The notes: generated by a model from the sequence alone, not told the origin. 64,000 nucleotides of DNA from Leptolinea sp. UBA5203 (GCA_002412765.1 DHVR01000032.1:4637-68636); one strand, 5' to 3'. Shown: positions 22,273-31,188, numbered from the stretch's first letter. Numbers and translations: made by a program.

Positions 22273-22770
22273 TCAGGGCAGCATGCCCGTGTTTATTTCT
22301 TTCACCAATGTCACATCCGCTGCCTCATCCTCGGCGCTGCGGATGGCAAACCCATAGTGGAGGTAAAACTGGACGGCCCTGGTGTTTTCATTGGAAACGG
22401 TCGCAAGGATGTTCTTAAACTCATTTTCGGCGGCCCATGCCAGGAGAGTGTCTAGTAGATTTCGGGCAGCACGCGTGCCCCTTAGCGCTGGAGCCACCCA
22501 AACTTGCAACAATTCCCCTGCATCGGCTTGATGCTCAAGGCGATAAAGGGCGGCCATTCCGATAGGTTCATCCCCTGAAAAAGCGATAAATGTGGCCTGA
22601 TCCGCTCCTGATGCCGTGCTTTCTGTTTGTTCCATCCAACGCTCATCGCTTCGTTGGCAGGCGTCTTCGTAGGTGGATGAAAAGGCGTAGGGTGCATCAA
22701 GCAAAGCAGCCAGCCGGATCCGTTTATAGAGTTCCCATTCCGCAACTTGAATTCGCCTTGTGCTGATCAA
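22273..22770 (-). CDS. GNAT-family N-acetyltransferase
   Basis: A GNAT fold with the first strand and helix (TRRIQVAEWELYKRIRLAAL), then the acetyl-CoA core: strand 4 GELLQVWVAPALRG, where the Q/R-x-x-G-x-A/G pyrophosphate loop is degenerate (RGTRAARN), then helix and strand 5 (LATVSNENTRAVQFYLHYGF). Acetylation of small amines or protein N-termini is the family role, and the substrate is unknown. A TTG at 22770 follows GGAGGGAGG by nine bases and starts just before the fold. The frame is open from an ATG at 22806, which would add 12 residues. Confidence 0.85.
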   Translation of the reverse strand: MISTRRIQVAEWELYKRIRLAALLDAPYAFSSTYEDACQRSDERWMEQTESTASGADQATFIAFSGDEPIGMAALYRLEHQADAGELLQVWVAPALRGTRAARNLLDTLLAWAAENEFKNILATVSNENTRAVQFYLHYGFAIRSAEDEAADVTLVKEINTGMLP

Positions 22771-23046
22771 CTCGTCTTTCCTCCCTCCTATGATGCAGTC
22801 TATCATGCCTGAACCCTGATTAAGATGTGCAGAATAACTGGACGAGCTGGATTCTATCCGGATGTGCCCTCAAGCTATCCAATGAAGTATGTTTCTTTAC
22901 GAGCTTCCTTTCCCACCTGTAAAAGTTGATCTTTTATTGATCCATGAACCGTATTTAAGTAGTTTACACTCAACCCCAAAAATTAACCAACCACTTCTCG
23001 TTGGGGAAAAAGGGTATGTCTAAAAGTTAATCTGTTGATGAGAGGA

Positions 23047-23592
23047 TCAATCCAGCGCGCCGATCGGCAGGTGGGGACCGGCAAAATTGCGAATTTTTTC
23101 TGTCGCTTCCTGGCATTCCCTGAAGGACAGATCATTGTGGCTGAGGGGGTACTTTTTAAAGCCGCGCAGCCAGAGGAGAATTTGGAAGGCGTCTCTCCCT
23201 CGTTTCATATGTTGTTTCATATCAAAATGGCCGATATCATTAAAGCTGCCAGATACTTCCTGGCGTTTGAAAGGCAGCCCTAAGATACCGCCCCTTGTGT
23301 ACTGGAATTTTCTAGTTTGTTTATCCATCACGCAGCGGATCGGACGCTGGGCACTCAATTCGAAGAGGAAGACGATCAGAAACAGGATGCTGTAAACCAC
23401 CGCATCACTTTTTTGGTAAACGAACCAACCGGTCAGCGCCAGCAGGATCAGGAAGCAAATCAGGGCAAACCGATTGGGGGTATGCTCAATGTGCAGGATG
23501 TGGCCGTGTTCCAGGTGAATGGTGAATTTGGCGTTGATGCCTGTGTGTTTGAGCAGCAGGGTGGATTGCGAGGTTGAGATTGAATTATCCAT
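23047..23592 (-). CDS. hypothetical two-helix membrane protein
   Basis: A 181-aa protein with a central hairpin of hydrophobic segments (FALICFLILLALTGWFVY and AVVYSILFLIVFLFEL) between two polar parts. The polar C-terminal half (QRPIRCVMDKQTRKFQYTRG, then LPFKRQEVSG) has the strand pattern of bacterial PH-like domains. That would make it similar in build to the protein at 43664, but this is only a structural guess. No recognisable family. Confidence 0.68.
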   Translation of the reverse strand: MDNSISTSQSTLLLKHTGINAKFTIHLEHGHILHIEHTPNRFALICFLILLALTGWFVYQKSDAVVYSILFLIVFLFELSAQRPIRCVMDKQTRKFQYTRGGILGLPFKRQEVSGSFNDIGHFDMKQHMKRGRDAFQILLWLRGFKKYPLSHNDLSFRECQEATEKIRNFAGPHLPIGALD

Positions 23593-23643
23593 GAGGGTTT
23601 ACCTTGTATCTGCATGACAGGTGGAAAACAAAGGTGATGCGAT

Positions 23644-24168
23644 TTATAGAAATAATGACCAGAGCTTTTTATTGCGCAGCTCTTCATCCAAAAGCACCAG
23701 GGCGCGGATGGCTTTGGGAAGTTGATCCCGCTGCCATTGACATTCGATCCGTCCATTCTCATCGCGCGTCTCAATTGAAGAAGCAGCCCGTACCGCCCGA
23801 ATGGCATACGCGGCAGCGCCCAGTTCATGATCCGCCATATGAGCCGTAGCCACGGCATGGCCGGCAGCGCGGGCAGCCTCGCGGGCAGCGCCGCTGGCTG
23901 TTCTAGCGGCGGCATGCGCGGTGTAGGCAGCTTCACGCGCTTGCAGCATGTTGATTTCACCGCGCGACCAGGCGCGTGCCTGTTCGATGGCCCTTTGAGG
24001 TCGATCGTCTTCTGGAAATTGCTCGCTAAAATAATGCAGCACATGTTCGGCGCAGTCCGCGGCCCACACAGCCAGCAGACGATGCTGATCGTCCTGCAGG
24101 GTTCCCCCGCGGCGAATGGTCACGAACTGCGGATTTCTGCTCCCGGTATAGGGGGTGATGTGCTTCAT
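23644..24168 (-). CDS. Imm-5-like putative immunity protein
   Basis: The helical, alanine-rich middle (ARAAAxTAHAAARTASGAA-like repeats, then AGHAVATAHMADHELGAA) together with LAVWAADCAEHVLHYF and AIEQARAWSRGEI matches the Imm-5-like immunity-protein domain defined for polymorphic toxin systems. No toxin or secretion gene is beside it. Such orphan members are frequent and could neutralise toxins from neighbours. The protein is 174 aa, complete, and starts at ATG 24168. Confidence 0.82.
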   Translation of the reverse strand: MKHITPYTGSRNPQFVTIRRGGTLQDDQHRLLAVWAADCAEHVLHYFSEQFPEDDRPQRAIEQARAWSRGEINMLQAREAAYTAHAAARTASGAAREAARAAGHAVATAHMADHELGAAAYAIRAVRAASSIETRDENGRIECQWQRDQLPKAIRALVLLDEELRNKKLWSLFL

Positions 24169-24284
24169 GGATTCTCCGGTTTAACGACTCACAACTTATT
24201 TGGAAGTGCTGATGGATTTTTGACGATCCCTTATTTATTATATTGAATTTTCATGAACTTAACTGACCTGAAAATGACAGGTTT

Positions 24285-24608
24285 TCAGTCATTGGCGCGG
24301 AAATCCACCACGCAGACCTTTTTGAGATTGGGGTCGAGGTACTGGCGGCAAAACGCCTGATGATCCGCATGCGGCAGGTACTGGTCCCGGCCGAGTTCGT
24401 CGGCAAAAGTGACGATGAAGCAGTGGGTAAATCCGTCATTCAACTGCTCAGGGCTGGAGTTTCGGCCCCACTCAAAATCCTTGACGAAGGGCAGGCTGGC
24501 GCACAACTCGCGGAAGGCTCCTTCAATGCTTTCAACGGTTGCCTGCGGGGTTGTTTCGTTGAATTGAAACAAAACCACATGCCGGTAAACACTCTTTTTC
24601 TCTGCCAT
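24285..24608 (-). CDS. Dabb (stress-responsive alpha/beta barrel) protein
   Basis: A 107-aa dimeric alpha/beta-barrel protein. It has the family start (YRHVVLFQFNETTP), the V-K-D-F-E-W-G-R-N strand and a conserved C-terminal part (HCFIVTFADELGRDQYLPH, then VCVVDFRA). Dabb proteins include plant stress proteins and a few enzymes, and bacterial roles are mostly unknown. It diverges from the LacI-type regulator gene, sharing a 92-bp region that contains the LacI operator, so it may also respond to that regulator. Confidence 0.88.
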   Translation of the reverse strand: MAEKKSVYRHVVLFQFNETTPQATVESIEGAFRELCASLPFVKDFEWGRNSSPEQLNDGFTHCFIVTFADELGRDQYLPHADHQAFCRQYLDPNLKKVCVVDFRAND

Positions 24609-24629
24609 TCATGCCTCCTGAATTTCTGC

Positions 24630-24658
24630 TTGATTAAACGCTATGATTCTATTATACT
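24630..24658 (+). promoter_or_regulatory. promoter of the LacI-type regulator
   Basis: TTGATT (24630-24635) and TATACT (24653-24658) are 17 bp apart, directly followed by the palindromic operator. Confidence 0.85.
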
Positions 24659-24660
24659 GA

Positions 24661-24689
24661 GAGTAACCGGTTTCGTAAACCGGTTACTC
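24661..24689. promoter_or_regulatory. palindromic LacI-family operator
   Basis: GAGTAACCGGTTT-CGT-AAACCGGTTACTC is a 13-bp inverted repeat over the predicted start of transcription, 11 bases before the regulator's ATG. AANCG-CGNTT-like halves are typical of LacI-family sites. It would allow autorepression, and control of the divergent Dabb gene. Confidence 0.9.
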
Positions 24690-24700
24690 AGGACAAATAG

Positions 24701-25738
24701 ATGAAAATAACCATTTCCGACATTGCAAAACAGGCCGGCGTCTCCAAGGCCACGGTTTCCAGAGTGCTCAACAACCGTCCGGAGGGTGTGGGCGCCGATA
24801 AACGCGCTCAGATTCAGGCCATCCTGGACGAGACCGGATTTCAGCCCAGCGGGTTTGCCCGCGGTCTGGCTACCGGCGTGTCCCATTCCATTGGTCTGAT
24901 CATCCCCAATATCACCAATCCATTTTATCCTTTGCTGGTGCGCGGCGTGGAAGATGTGCTCAATCGGGCTGGCTACAGCCTTTTCCTGTGTAATTCCGAT
25001 GGCGACATCACCAAGGAAAAGGATTATGTGCGCGTATTGATGGAAAAAGGCGTGGATGGGGTGATCCTGAATTCGGCGGTTTCAGATTGTGACTGCCAGT
25101 TGGACTTGCTGGAGGATCAGCAGGTCCCTTATGTATTACTGGACCGGATCATTGAAGGGCAGACCCAGTTTGGGGTTTTTCTGGATAACCGCGAAGGCGC
25201 CAGATTGGCCGCCCGACATTTGTTGGCTCAAAAGGATTGCAGACTGATATATCTAAATGGTCCGGCGGAGCATTCTCAATCCAAATTGCGGCTGGCCGGT
25301 CTGGAGGATGTCTTGCGTGAAAAAGGTCTAGCCCTTCATTCCATCCGCATCCTGCAGGGAGATGATTCCATCCTCAGTGGAAAAACACTGATTGGGGAGG
25401 CGCTGGATAGCCGTCAGCCCAATGCTTCGGCAGACAGCCTGCCTTTTAATGCCATTTTCGCTTGCAATGATCTCATGGCGATTGGAGCCATGCAGGCTCT
25501 CAAACAGCACAGCATCAAAGTGCCGGAGGATGTGCAGCTCATCGGTTTTGATGACATCGAACTGGCCCAACTGGTGGAACCAGCCCTTTCCACGGTATCC
25601 CAACCGACTTTTGAGATGGGATCCAAGAGTGCGGAGTTATTGTTGTACTTGATAAACGGGAAGAAACCCCGAACGAAAACCGTGACCCTCAAGCCGGCGT
25701 TAGTCTTGCGCGGCACAACCAGGCATATCGGCCATTAA
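24701..25738 (+). CDS. LacI-family transcriptional regulator
   Basis: An N-terminal LacI helix-turn-helix (ISDIAKQAGVSKATVSRVLN, residues 4-23) with hinge helix, followed by a periplasmic-binding-protein-like sensor (HSIGLIIPNITNPFYPLLV, ~66-345). The LNxR..V.. element and conserved ACNDLMAIGAMQAL are present. At 345 aa it is full-length. A palindromic operator covers its own promoter. The iron-dependent alcohol dehydrogenase gene follows 33 bp downstream in the same direction, so the two probably form one unit and the effector may be a sugar or alcohol linked to that enzyme. Confidence 0.93.
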   Translation: MKITISDIAKQAGVSKATVSRVLNNRPEGVGADKRAQIQAILDETGFQPSGFARGLATGVSHSIGLIIPNITNPFYPLLVRGVEDVLNRAGYSLFLCNSDGDITKEKDYVRVLMEKGVDGVILNSAVSDCDCQLDLLEDQQVPYVLLDRIIEGQTQFGVFLDNREGARLAARHLLAQKDCRLIYLNGPAEHSQSKLRLAGLEDVLREKGLALHSIRILQGDDSILSGKTLIGEALDSRQPNASADSLPFNAIFACNDLMAIGAMQALKQHSIKVPEDVQLIGFDDIELAQLVEPALSTVSQPTFEMGSKSAELLLYLINGKKPRTKTVTLKPALVLRGTTRHIGH

Positions 25739-25771
25739 TACTCATTATTAGTTAATCGAAGGAGAAAACTC

Positions 25772-26941
25772 ATGGAAAATTTTGAATTCAATAATCCGAC
25801 CAAGATCCTTTTCGGACGGGGTGCCGAAGAGAAGGTCGGGGTAGAAACGGCCCTGTACAGTAAAAAAATCCTGCTGCATTTTGGCGGAGGAAGCATCAAG
25901 GCATCCGGACTATATGACCGCGTGACCGCTTCCCTTAAAAAAGCCGGGGTCGAGTGGGTGGAACTGGGCGGGGTAAAACCCAATCCGCGTTTGAGCCTGG
26001 TGCATGAAGGCGTTAAATTGTGCAAGGAGCAAGGTCTGGGCTTGATTCTTGCGGTCGGCGGCGGCAGCGTGATCGATTCGGCCAAGGCGATTGCCATGGG
26101 CGCAGTGATGGAGGGCGATGTCTGGAATTACTATCTAGGCAAGGGAGCCCCCGTTGCGGCATTACCGGTCGGCACGGTATTAACCATCCCTGCGGCAGGC
26201 AGTGAGGCCAGTACCGGAACCGTCATCACCAATGAGGAAGGCTGGCTTAAACGAGCGGTCAATTCCGAGCTGATTTACCCGCGCTTTTCTATTCTCAATC
26301 CGGAACTGGCTTTTTCCCTGCCCAAGTTCCAGGTCGCCTGCGGGGCTACCGATATCATGGCGCATTTGATGGAACGCTACTTCACCAATACCACCCACGT
26401 CTCCTTCACAGATCGTTTGTTGGAAGCCACGATGAAGACAGTCATTGCCATGGCTCCGAAGGTGCTGGAAAACGCACAGGACTATGATGCCTGGTCGGAA
26501 CTGATGTGGGCCGGCACTGTTGCCCATAACAATCTGCTCAATACCGGGCGGACCGGGGACTGGGCTTCGCATGATATTGAACATGAGATCAGCGGTATTT
26601 ATGATGTTGCGCATGGCGCGGGGCTAGCTGTTGTCTTTCCTGCCTGGATGAAATTTACCTATCACCATGATGTCAACCGTTTTATCCAGTGGGCAGTGCG
26701 GGTTTGGAATGTGGAAATGAACGTTTTCGATCCGGAAGCCACGGCTCGTGAAGGTATCCGCCGCATGGAAGATTTCTTCCACGCCATGGGTCTGGGCACC
26801 CGACTGGTTGATTTAGGCATTGTGGATGACCGCTTGAAAGAAATGGCCGAAAAGTGTACTGATAAAAACACACGCACCTTTGGAAATTTTGTCAAACTCG
26901 ACCAGAACGCCGTGCAGGAGATTTTGAATCTCGCGCGGTAG
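25772..26941 (+). CDS. iron-containing alcohol dehydrogenase (BdhA/YqhD type)
   Basis: An NAD(P)-dependent group III alcohol dehydrogenase of 389 aa. The nucleotide site is GGGSVIDSAKAIA (97-109) and the metal ligands are D194, H198, H267 and H281 (in ATDIMAHLMER, SHDIEHE and VAHGAGLAV), the same numbering as in YqhD/BdhA. These reduce aldehydes such as butanal to alcohols. The gene is 33 bp after the LacI-type regulator, with GAAGGAG before its ATG. It is followed by a GTAA...TTAC palindrome. Confidence 0.93.
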   Translation: MENFEFNNPTKILFGRGAEEKVGVETALYSKKILLHFGGGSIKASGLYDRVTASLKKAGVEWVELGGVKPNPRLSLVHEGVKLCKEQGLGLILAVGGGSVIDSAKAIAMGAVMEGDVWNYYLGKGAPVAALPVGTVLTIPAAGSEASTGTVITNEEGWLKRAVNSELIYPRFSILNPELAFSLPKFQVACGATDIMAHLMERYFTNTTHVSFTDRLLEATMKTVIAMAPKVLENAQDYDAWSELMWAGTVAHNNLLNTGRTGDWASHDIEHEISGIYDVAHGAGLAVVFPAWMKFTYHHDVNRFIQWAVRVWNVEMNVFDPEATAREGIRRMEDFFHAMGLGTRLVDLGIVDDRLKEMAEKCTDKNTRTFGNFVKLDQNAVQEILNLAR

Positions 26942-27042
26942 GCATCCTTTTTGTGGCTGGCCGATTATTGATTACATACTCAGAATATCTTGGATAGCCG
27001 ATCGTAATTTTTGGTCAGTAAGAAAAAAAAATAATTTGATTT

Positions 27043-27072
27043 GGTAAGGGCTCGGTGCACCGAGCCCTTACC
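27043..27072. repeat. 30-bp perfect palindrome of the GGTGCACC family
   Basis: GGTAAGGGCTCGGTG and its exact reverse complement. It shares the centre CGGTGCACCG and layout of the three copies after the RAYT gene (37132, 37282, 37428), with compensating changes in both arms. Confidence 0.9.
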
Positions 27073-27130
27073 TGAATGGTCAAGATCGTCAAACACCCCG
27101 TGGTTGTATTGGTATCCATCGTTTTGTATA

Positions 27131-27169
27131 AAAAACCGGCAGTCCTGTTTGATGGGACTGCCGGTTTTT
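27131..27169. terminator. strong bidirectional terminator
   Basis: A 15-bp perfect stem (AAAAACCGGCAGTCC with GGACTGCCGGTTTTT) between the convergent alcohol dehydrogenase and prfC genes. Confidence 0.93.
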
Positions 27170-27183
27170 ATTTACTAATATGA

Positions 27184-28779
27184 TTAGCTCTTGGTCTCAA
27201 AGATCAGATCCGGATACCGTTCCGTAATGATCTTTAAATAATAGGCTTCCCGGAACAGGACTACATGCTGCTGGTTGACATCCAGGCAGATATGTACATT
27301 GCTGCGGTCGGATATTTTTTCGATATCTTTTTCGGGGCCGGTGACCCAGCGCGCCATGGCGATGCTCTCCCGTTCCAGAATAGTGTGCACGTTATACTCA
27401 TTCTCCAGCCGGGACTGAACCACATCAAATTGCAGCTCGCCCACTACGGCCAGCACCGGTTCGCGTTTGAAGGTATCCACATGATATAGCACCTGCACGG
27501 CACCTTCCATCTCCAACTGATGCAGGCCTTTTTGGAACTGCTTCTGTTTGCTTAGATCCAAATTGCGCAGAATGGCAAAATGTTCCGGATGGAAACGGGG
27601 AATGGGTTCAAAGGTCAGGGATTTATTCTGTGAAAGGGTATCCCCGATGCCGAAATCTCCGGTGTTGGGCAGGCCAAGCACATCCCCGGCATAGGCTTCC
27701 TCGATAATCTCCCGTTCACTGGCAAACAATTTATAGGGGCGTTGCAGCTTATGCGTCTTGCCGCTTTGGGCGTGGATGACTTCCATGCCGCGCTCAAAAT
27801 GTCCGGAGCAGATGCGCAGAAATGCCACACTGTCACGATGTTTAGGGTTCATGTTGGCTTGAATTTTGAAGATGAAACCGGAGAATTGCTCTTCGCCGGG
27901 GGTAATGGAACCCTGATTGCTATTAAAGGGCTGAGGCATGGGAGCCAGGTCGATGAAGGCCTCCAAAAAGAGGCGCACACCAAAATTGGTCAGGGCGCTG
28001 CCAAAGAACACCGGCGTTTGTTTTCCGGCACTCACGGCAGCCTGGTCAAAATCCATATCCAGACCGTCTAGTAAATCAATATCATTCCTCAATTGATCCA
28101 GATGTGAGCTGTTGATCACGCCCGCTGCCAGGAGCTTATCCAGGGTGTAGAAGGTTTCCGGAACCATTTTTTCATTGCGCTCGATGCGCTGATACGCATA
28201 AACGCCCTGTTTCTCGCGATCATAAACACCCTTGAAATCGATACCGTCACCCAGCGGCCAGTTCATGGGAACAGGCTGCATGCCCAGCACATCTTCGATA
28301 TCATCCAGTAATTCCAGCGGGGAGCGGGCTGGACGATCCATTTTGTTGATGAAGGTGAAAACCGGGATACCACGTTTGCGGCAAACCTCAAATAAACGCC
28401 GGGTTTGCGGCTCCACGCCTTTGGCAGCGTCCAGCACCATCACGGCACTGTCCACGGCGGCCAGGGTGCGGAAGGTATCCTCGGAGAAATCCTGATGCCC
28501 GGGGGTATCCAGCAGGTTGATGATTTTTCCCTGGTAGGGGAATTGCAGCACGGTGGAGGTAATGGAAATGCCGCGTTCGCGTTCCATGTCCATCCAGTCG
28601 GAGGTGGCGCTGCGCTGGTTGCGGCGTGCACGTACACTGCCGGCCAATTCAATGGCGTTGCCGTACAGGAGCAGTTTCTCCGTCAGGGTTGTTTTACCCG
28701 CGTCCGGATGGGAAATAATCGCAAAGGTGCGGCGATTGGTATAGGTATGGGTCAAAATCGATTCAGCAGCAGATTCCAT
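27184..28779 (-). CDS. prfC: peptide chain release factor 3
   Basis: RF3 is a translational GTPase that removes RF1/RF2 from the ribosome after termination. The G domain shows ISHPDAGKTTLTEKLL (G1), GISITSTV (G2), DTPGHQDFSEDT (G3), NKMDR (G4). The insertion RARRNQRSATSDWM after G1 is specific to RF3, separating it from EF-G and TetM. The length of 531 aa equals the family norm. A 475-bp region lies upstream and a strong terminator 15 bp downstream, so it is a single-gene unit. Confidence 0.96.
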   Translation of the reverse strand: MESAAESILTHTYTNRRTFAIISHPDAGKTTLTEKLLLYGNAIELAGSVRARRNQRSATSDWMDMERERGISITSTVLQFPYQGKIINLLDTPGHQDFSEDTFRTLAAVDSAVMVLDAAKGVEPQTRRLFEVCRKRGIPVFTFINKMDRPARSPLELLDDIEDVLGMQPVPMNWPLGDGIDFKGVYDREKQGVYAYQRIERNEKMVPETFYTLDKLLAAGVINSSHLDQLRNDIDLLDGLDMDFDQAAVSAGKQTPVFFGSALTNFGVRLFLEAFIDLAPMPQPFNSNQGSITPGEEQFSGFIFKIQANMNPKHRDSVAFLRICSGHFERGMEVIHAQSGKTHKLQRPYKLFASEREIIEEAYAGDVLGLPNTGDFGIGDTLSQNKSLTFEPIPRFHPEHFAILRNLDLSKQKQFQKGLHQLEMEGAVQVLYHVDTFKREPVLAVVGELQFDVVQSRLENEYNVHTILERESIAMARWVTGPEKDIEKISDRSNVHICLDVNQQHVVLFREAYYLKIITERYPDLIFETKS

Positions 28780-29254
28780 TATTCATCCTTAACATATAAT
28801 GCACTAACGTTTTCGCGATGCCAGGCATAGATCCATCATAAATAGACTTCCGGCTGCAGAGGAAGCCTTCCTCATTGACGGGAATATTTTAGTGATTCAG
28901 TATCTGCCTGATAGGTTTGTTTTTTAATCCGGAGAAAAAAAAGGGAAACGATGGCTTTGAATATTGAAATTCAACCCTCGTAATTGGCAGAGCCTGTGAT
29001 GCATTAATCTCAATCCTGAAGCATAGTTTGAATTTTATCAGAGGATGAAGGGTTGGGCAAGGATGGCGGCTTTACAGTGAGGTTGCAATCGCTGTTGGGA
29101 AGGATTCCTGGTTTTTGATGGCGATGATCCGTCCCCTGAATCTCAGAAATCTCTCGAAATAATTCACTTCAAATCATTACCATTCCTTAACCCGCTGTTA
29201 AACCTTGCAGGGTATGCTAAAGGAACGAATTCGTATCTCAAGGAGGCTACCCGA
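28780..29254. other. long intergenic region between prfC and arsC
   Basis: Divergent promoter region. Apart from the ribosome site AGGAGG before arsC I see no strong promoter, hairpin or coding remnant. Confidence 0.5.
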
Positions 29255-29677
29255 ATGCCGACCCGTGTTTTGTTCCTTTGTACTGGAAATTCAGCCCGCA
29301 GTCAGATGGCTGAAGCATTTTTGCGTAAATATGGAGGGGACGACTTTGAAGTTCACAGTGCTGGTTTGGAACCTAAAGGCTTGCACCCCCTGACCCTTCA
29401 AGTCATGAAAGAAATTGGGCTGGATATATCCCATCAACAATCGAAAGGGGTGGGCGTGTATCTGGGACAAACCTTTATTCATACATTAATTACCGTTTGT
29501 GATGATGCAGATAAAAACTGTCCAACCACTTGGCCTGGGGTTACTCAGCGTCTGCACTGGTCTTTCGAGGATCCTGCAGCGGTGAAGGGGGATGAGGATG
29601 AACAAGTTGCCAAATTCCGCCAGGTTCGGGATCAGATCGACCAAAAAATTAAGGATTGGCTCCAAGCACAAGAGTGA
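29255..29677 (+). CDS. arsC: thioredoxin-coupled arsenate reductase (LMW phosphatase family)
   Basis: Reduces arsenate to arsenite using a cascade of three cysteines. All three are present: C9 in the P-loop CTGNSARSQ with R15, then C82 and C89 in VCDDADKNCP, matching the pI258-type ArsC. The protein is 140 aa, the standard length. AGGAGG precedes the ATG by nine bases. No ars efflux gene or ArsR regulator is adjacent, so either the rest of the pathway is elsewhere or the enzyme works as a phosphatase. Confidence 0.93.
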   Translation: MPTRVLFLCTGNSARSQMAEAFLRKYGGDDFEVHSAGLEPKGLHPLTLQVMKEIGLDISHQQSKGVGVYLGQTFIHTLITVCDDADKNCPTTWPGVTQRLHWSFEDPAAVKGDEDEQVAKFRQVRDQIDQKIKDWLQAQE

Positions 29678-29688
29678 ACTTTAAGTAT

Positions 29689-29730
29689 CCAGCCCAGGTA
29701 GGTGCAAGGCCTTGCACCTACCTGGGCTGG
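29689..29730. repeat. 42-bp perfect palindrome
   Basis: CCAGCCCAGGTAGGTGCAAG at 29689-29708 and its exact reverse complement, with no loop. It includes GTAGGTGC...GCACCTAC ends and lies 11 bases after arsC. It lacks a T-run, so a terminator role is doubtful. Confidence 0.93.
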
Positions 29731-30085
29731 AATGTGATATAAGAAAGGCGGATCATCTCATTTATTCTGCCTGCTTAACTACTCTGGAGATCAAGCACTT
29801 GATCGCCAGTGGCCAAGGGTAGAAATCTGGGGGAATATATTTTTGATTGTATGCCCAGCCAGCCCAGCATTTCCATGATCCTGATAAAGCGTACTTTGAT
29901 TTCTTGTGGCCCTGTTTTGGAATTCCTAACTTGATTCTTCGAATCCCTTGTGCTAATTTCACCCATCCATATAATAAAACTAATCATTGGGTTCGCGGTT
30001 TCTCAAGTTTTCTTAAAATTAATGATAAAGTTATAACCTGCAATTGCATGCAGCAATTTCCATGAATAACCTTTTGGAGGAAAGA
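29731..30085. other. non-coding or decayed region before the membrane protein pair
   Basis: Several short frames cross this stretch. One on the minus strand (29762-29962) has protein-like pieces (WAGWAYNQKYIPPDFYPWPL), which may be a remnant, but none has a ribosome site. Confidence 0.4.
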
Positions 30086-30451
30086 TTGAGCGAAAAAATT
30101 GAAGAACCTTTCTTTAACAAAAAACAGGATCAGCTCTATAAAATAGCCTTCTGGAGCAAAGCGTTTGCCTGGATTGCCCTAATTTTTTATATCCTGTTGA
30201 TTATCGCAACCTTCCTGGCTGATTCAGGTCAGTATAGTTCAAGCGTGGGTACTCAAGGTCCTGCCTTTATTCCCTACTTGTTGCAAAATGGCGCACAACT
30301 ATTTTCGTATCTGGTGAAGTTGGGTCTCATGCTGGTGCGCGGATTGGCCTTTTTCCTTGTTCTGAAGGGAATTTCGTTGGGTTTGTACATGATTGTGGAA
30401 ACCGACATTAATTATCGCGAAAATGCGGGGGGACAAAGCCATGCAGAGTGA
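30086..30451 (+). CDS. hypothetical membrane protein (two helices), first of a pair
   Basis: A 121-aa protein with two hydrophobic helices (AFAWIALIFYILLIIATFLA and LVKLGLMLVRGLAFFLVL). I start it at TTG 30086, because GGAGG ends five bases upstream; the frame also allows an ATG at 30062. Its end overlaps the next gene by 11 bases, so the two are translationally coupled. The C-terminal helix followed by G-L-Y-M-I-V-E-T-D is shared in style with its partner. Function unknown. Confidence 0.72.
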   Translation: MSEKIEEPFFNKKQDQLYKIAFWSKAFAWIALIFYILLIIATFLADSGQYSSSVGTQGPAFIPYLLQNGAQLFSYLVKLGLMLVRGLAFFLVLKGISLGLYMIVETDINYRENAGGQSHAE

Positions 30452-30998
30452 AATTCATGCTGAAATTTATCAAGCGATGTCCTTGAAATCGGAAGAAGAA
30501 CTGCTCGAGATCTGGCAGAAAAATGATCATGTCGGCTGGCGGGATGAAGTCTTTGACGTGATCGCTGAGATTTTACAGGAACGCCAGGTTGAACTGCCGC
30601 TGCAAAATGAAGCCATCCTGAACGAAGAACAACGGGAAAATTTGGAAATGTCTGAGGATATGCCCGATGAAGAGGAAGGCGACGAAACACAGGAAAATCA
30701 GCCGGCCTTTTACGACCCGGCCGAGGCCGATCGTTTGGACAAGTGGCTGAAATGGCTCTCCTATGCCATCGTGGTGGTGACCATCTTATCCAATCTCAGT
30801 TTGTTTCCATCCTTCCAATACCTTTTTAGCCAGCTCCTTGGTTCAACCCTCCTTACTACTATTTTAGGCATTGTGGTACCGCTGATCATCATTGCCGGAA
30901 ATTGTGCTTTGATGTATTTTGCAGTCTATGCGCTCAAGATGATCTTGAGAATCTTGAGGGAAATGGAAGTCAAAAGCCGAGCATCTGCTGCTGATTAA
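30441..30998 (+). CDS. hypothetical membrane protein with N-terminal helical domain
   Basis: The N-terminal ~50 residues (YQAMSLKSEEELLEIWQKND, then WRDEVFDVIAEILQER) match the short S-x-x-E-L-L-x-I-W helical motif found in many bacterial membrane proteins, followed by an acidic linker (EDMPDEEEGDE). Two hydrophobic segments follow (YAIVVVTILSNLSLF and ILGIVVPLIIIAGNCALMY). I start at ATG 30441 rather than 30393, as the homology-like part begins there and it overlaps the previous stop. 185 aa. Function unknown. Confidence 0.75.
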   Translation: MQSEIHAEIYQAMSLKSEEELLEIWQKNDHVGWRDEVFDVIAEILQERQVELPLQNEAILNEEQRENLEMSEDMPDEEEGDETQENQPAFYDPAEADRLDKWLKWLSYAIVVVTILSNLSLFPSFQYLFSQLLGSTLLTTILGIVVPLIIIAGNCALMYFAVYALKMILRILREMEVKSRASAAD

Positions 30999-31104
30999 GG
31001 GTTGATATTTTAACTGTGCACTTTCAATATTGCTGAGATTTCCTGGCTCAATGTAAAGGGATCATCCTTCAAATTTAAGAATATATTTTAGGGGCTGTTT
31101 ACAC

Positions 31105-31134
31105 AGTAGCGGCAATTCACGGATTGCCGCTACT
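31105..31134. repeat. GTAGCGG...CCGCTAC palindrome
   Basis: AGTAGCGGCAAT, a six-base TCACGG centre, then ATTGCCGCTACT: a 12-bp perfect stem of the family also seen at 3681 and 45370. Confidence 0.88.
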
Positions 31135-31188
31135 TTCCATATGTTAGTAGATTCACTCCTATTCATGGAATTAGCCTGTCTGATCCTA

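Noticed and set aside
23827..24246. A 139-codon plus-strand frame over the Imm-5-like gene
   Set aside because: The minus-strand product has a clear family pattern. The plus frame has repeated Ser/Gly runs from the Ala-rich complement.
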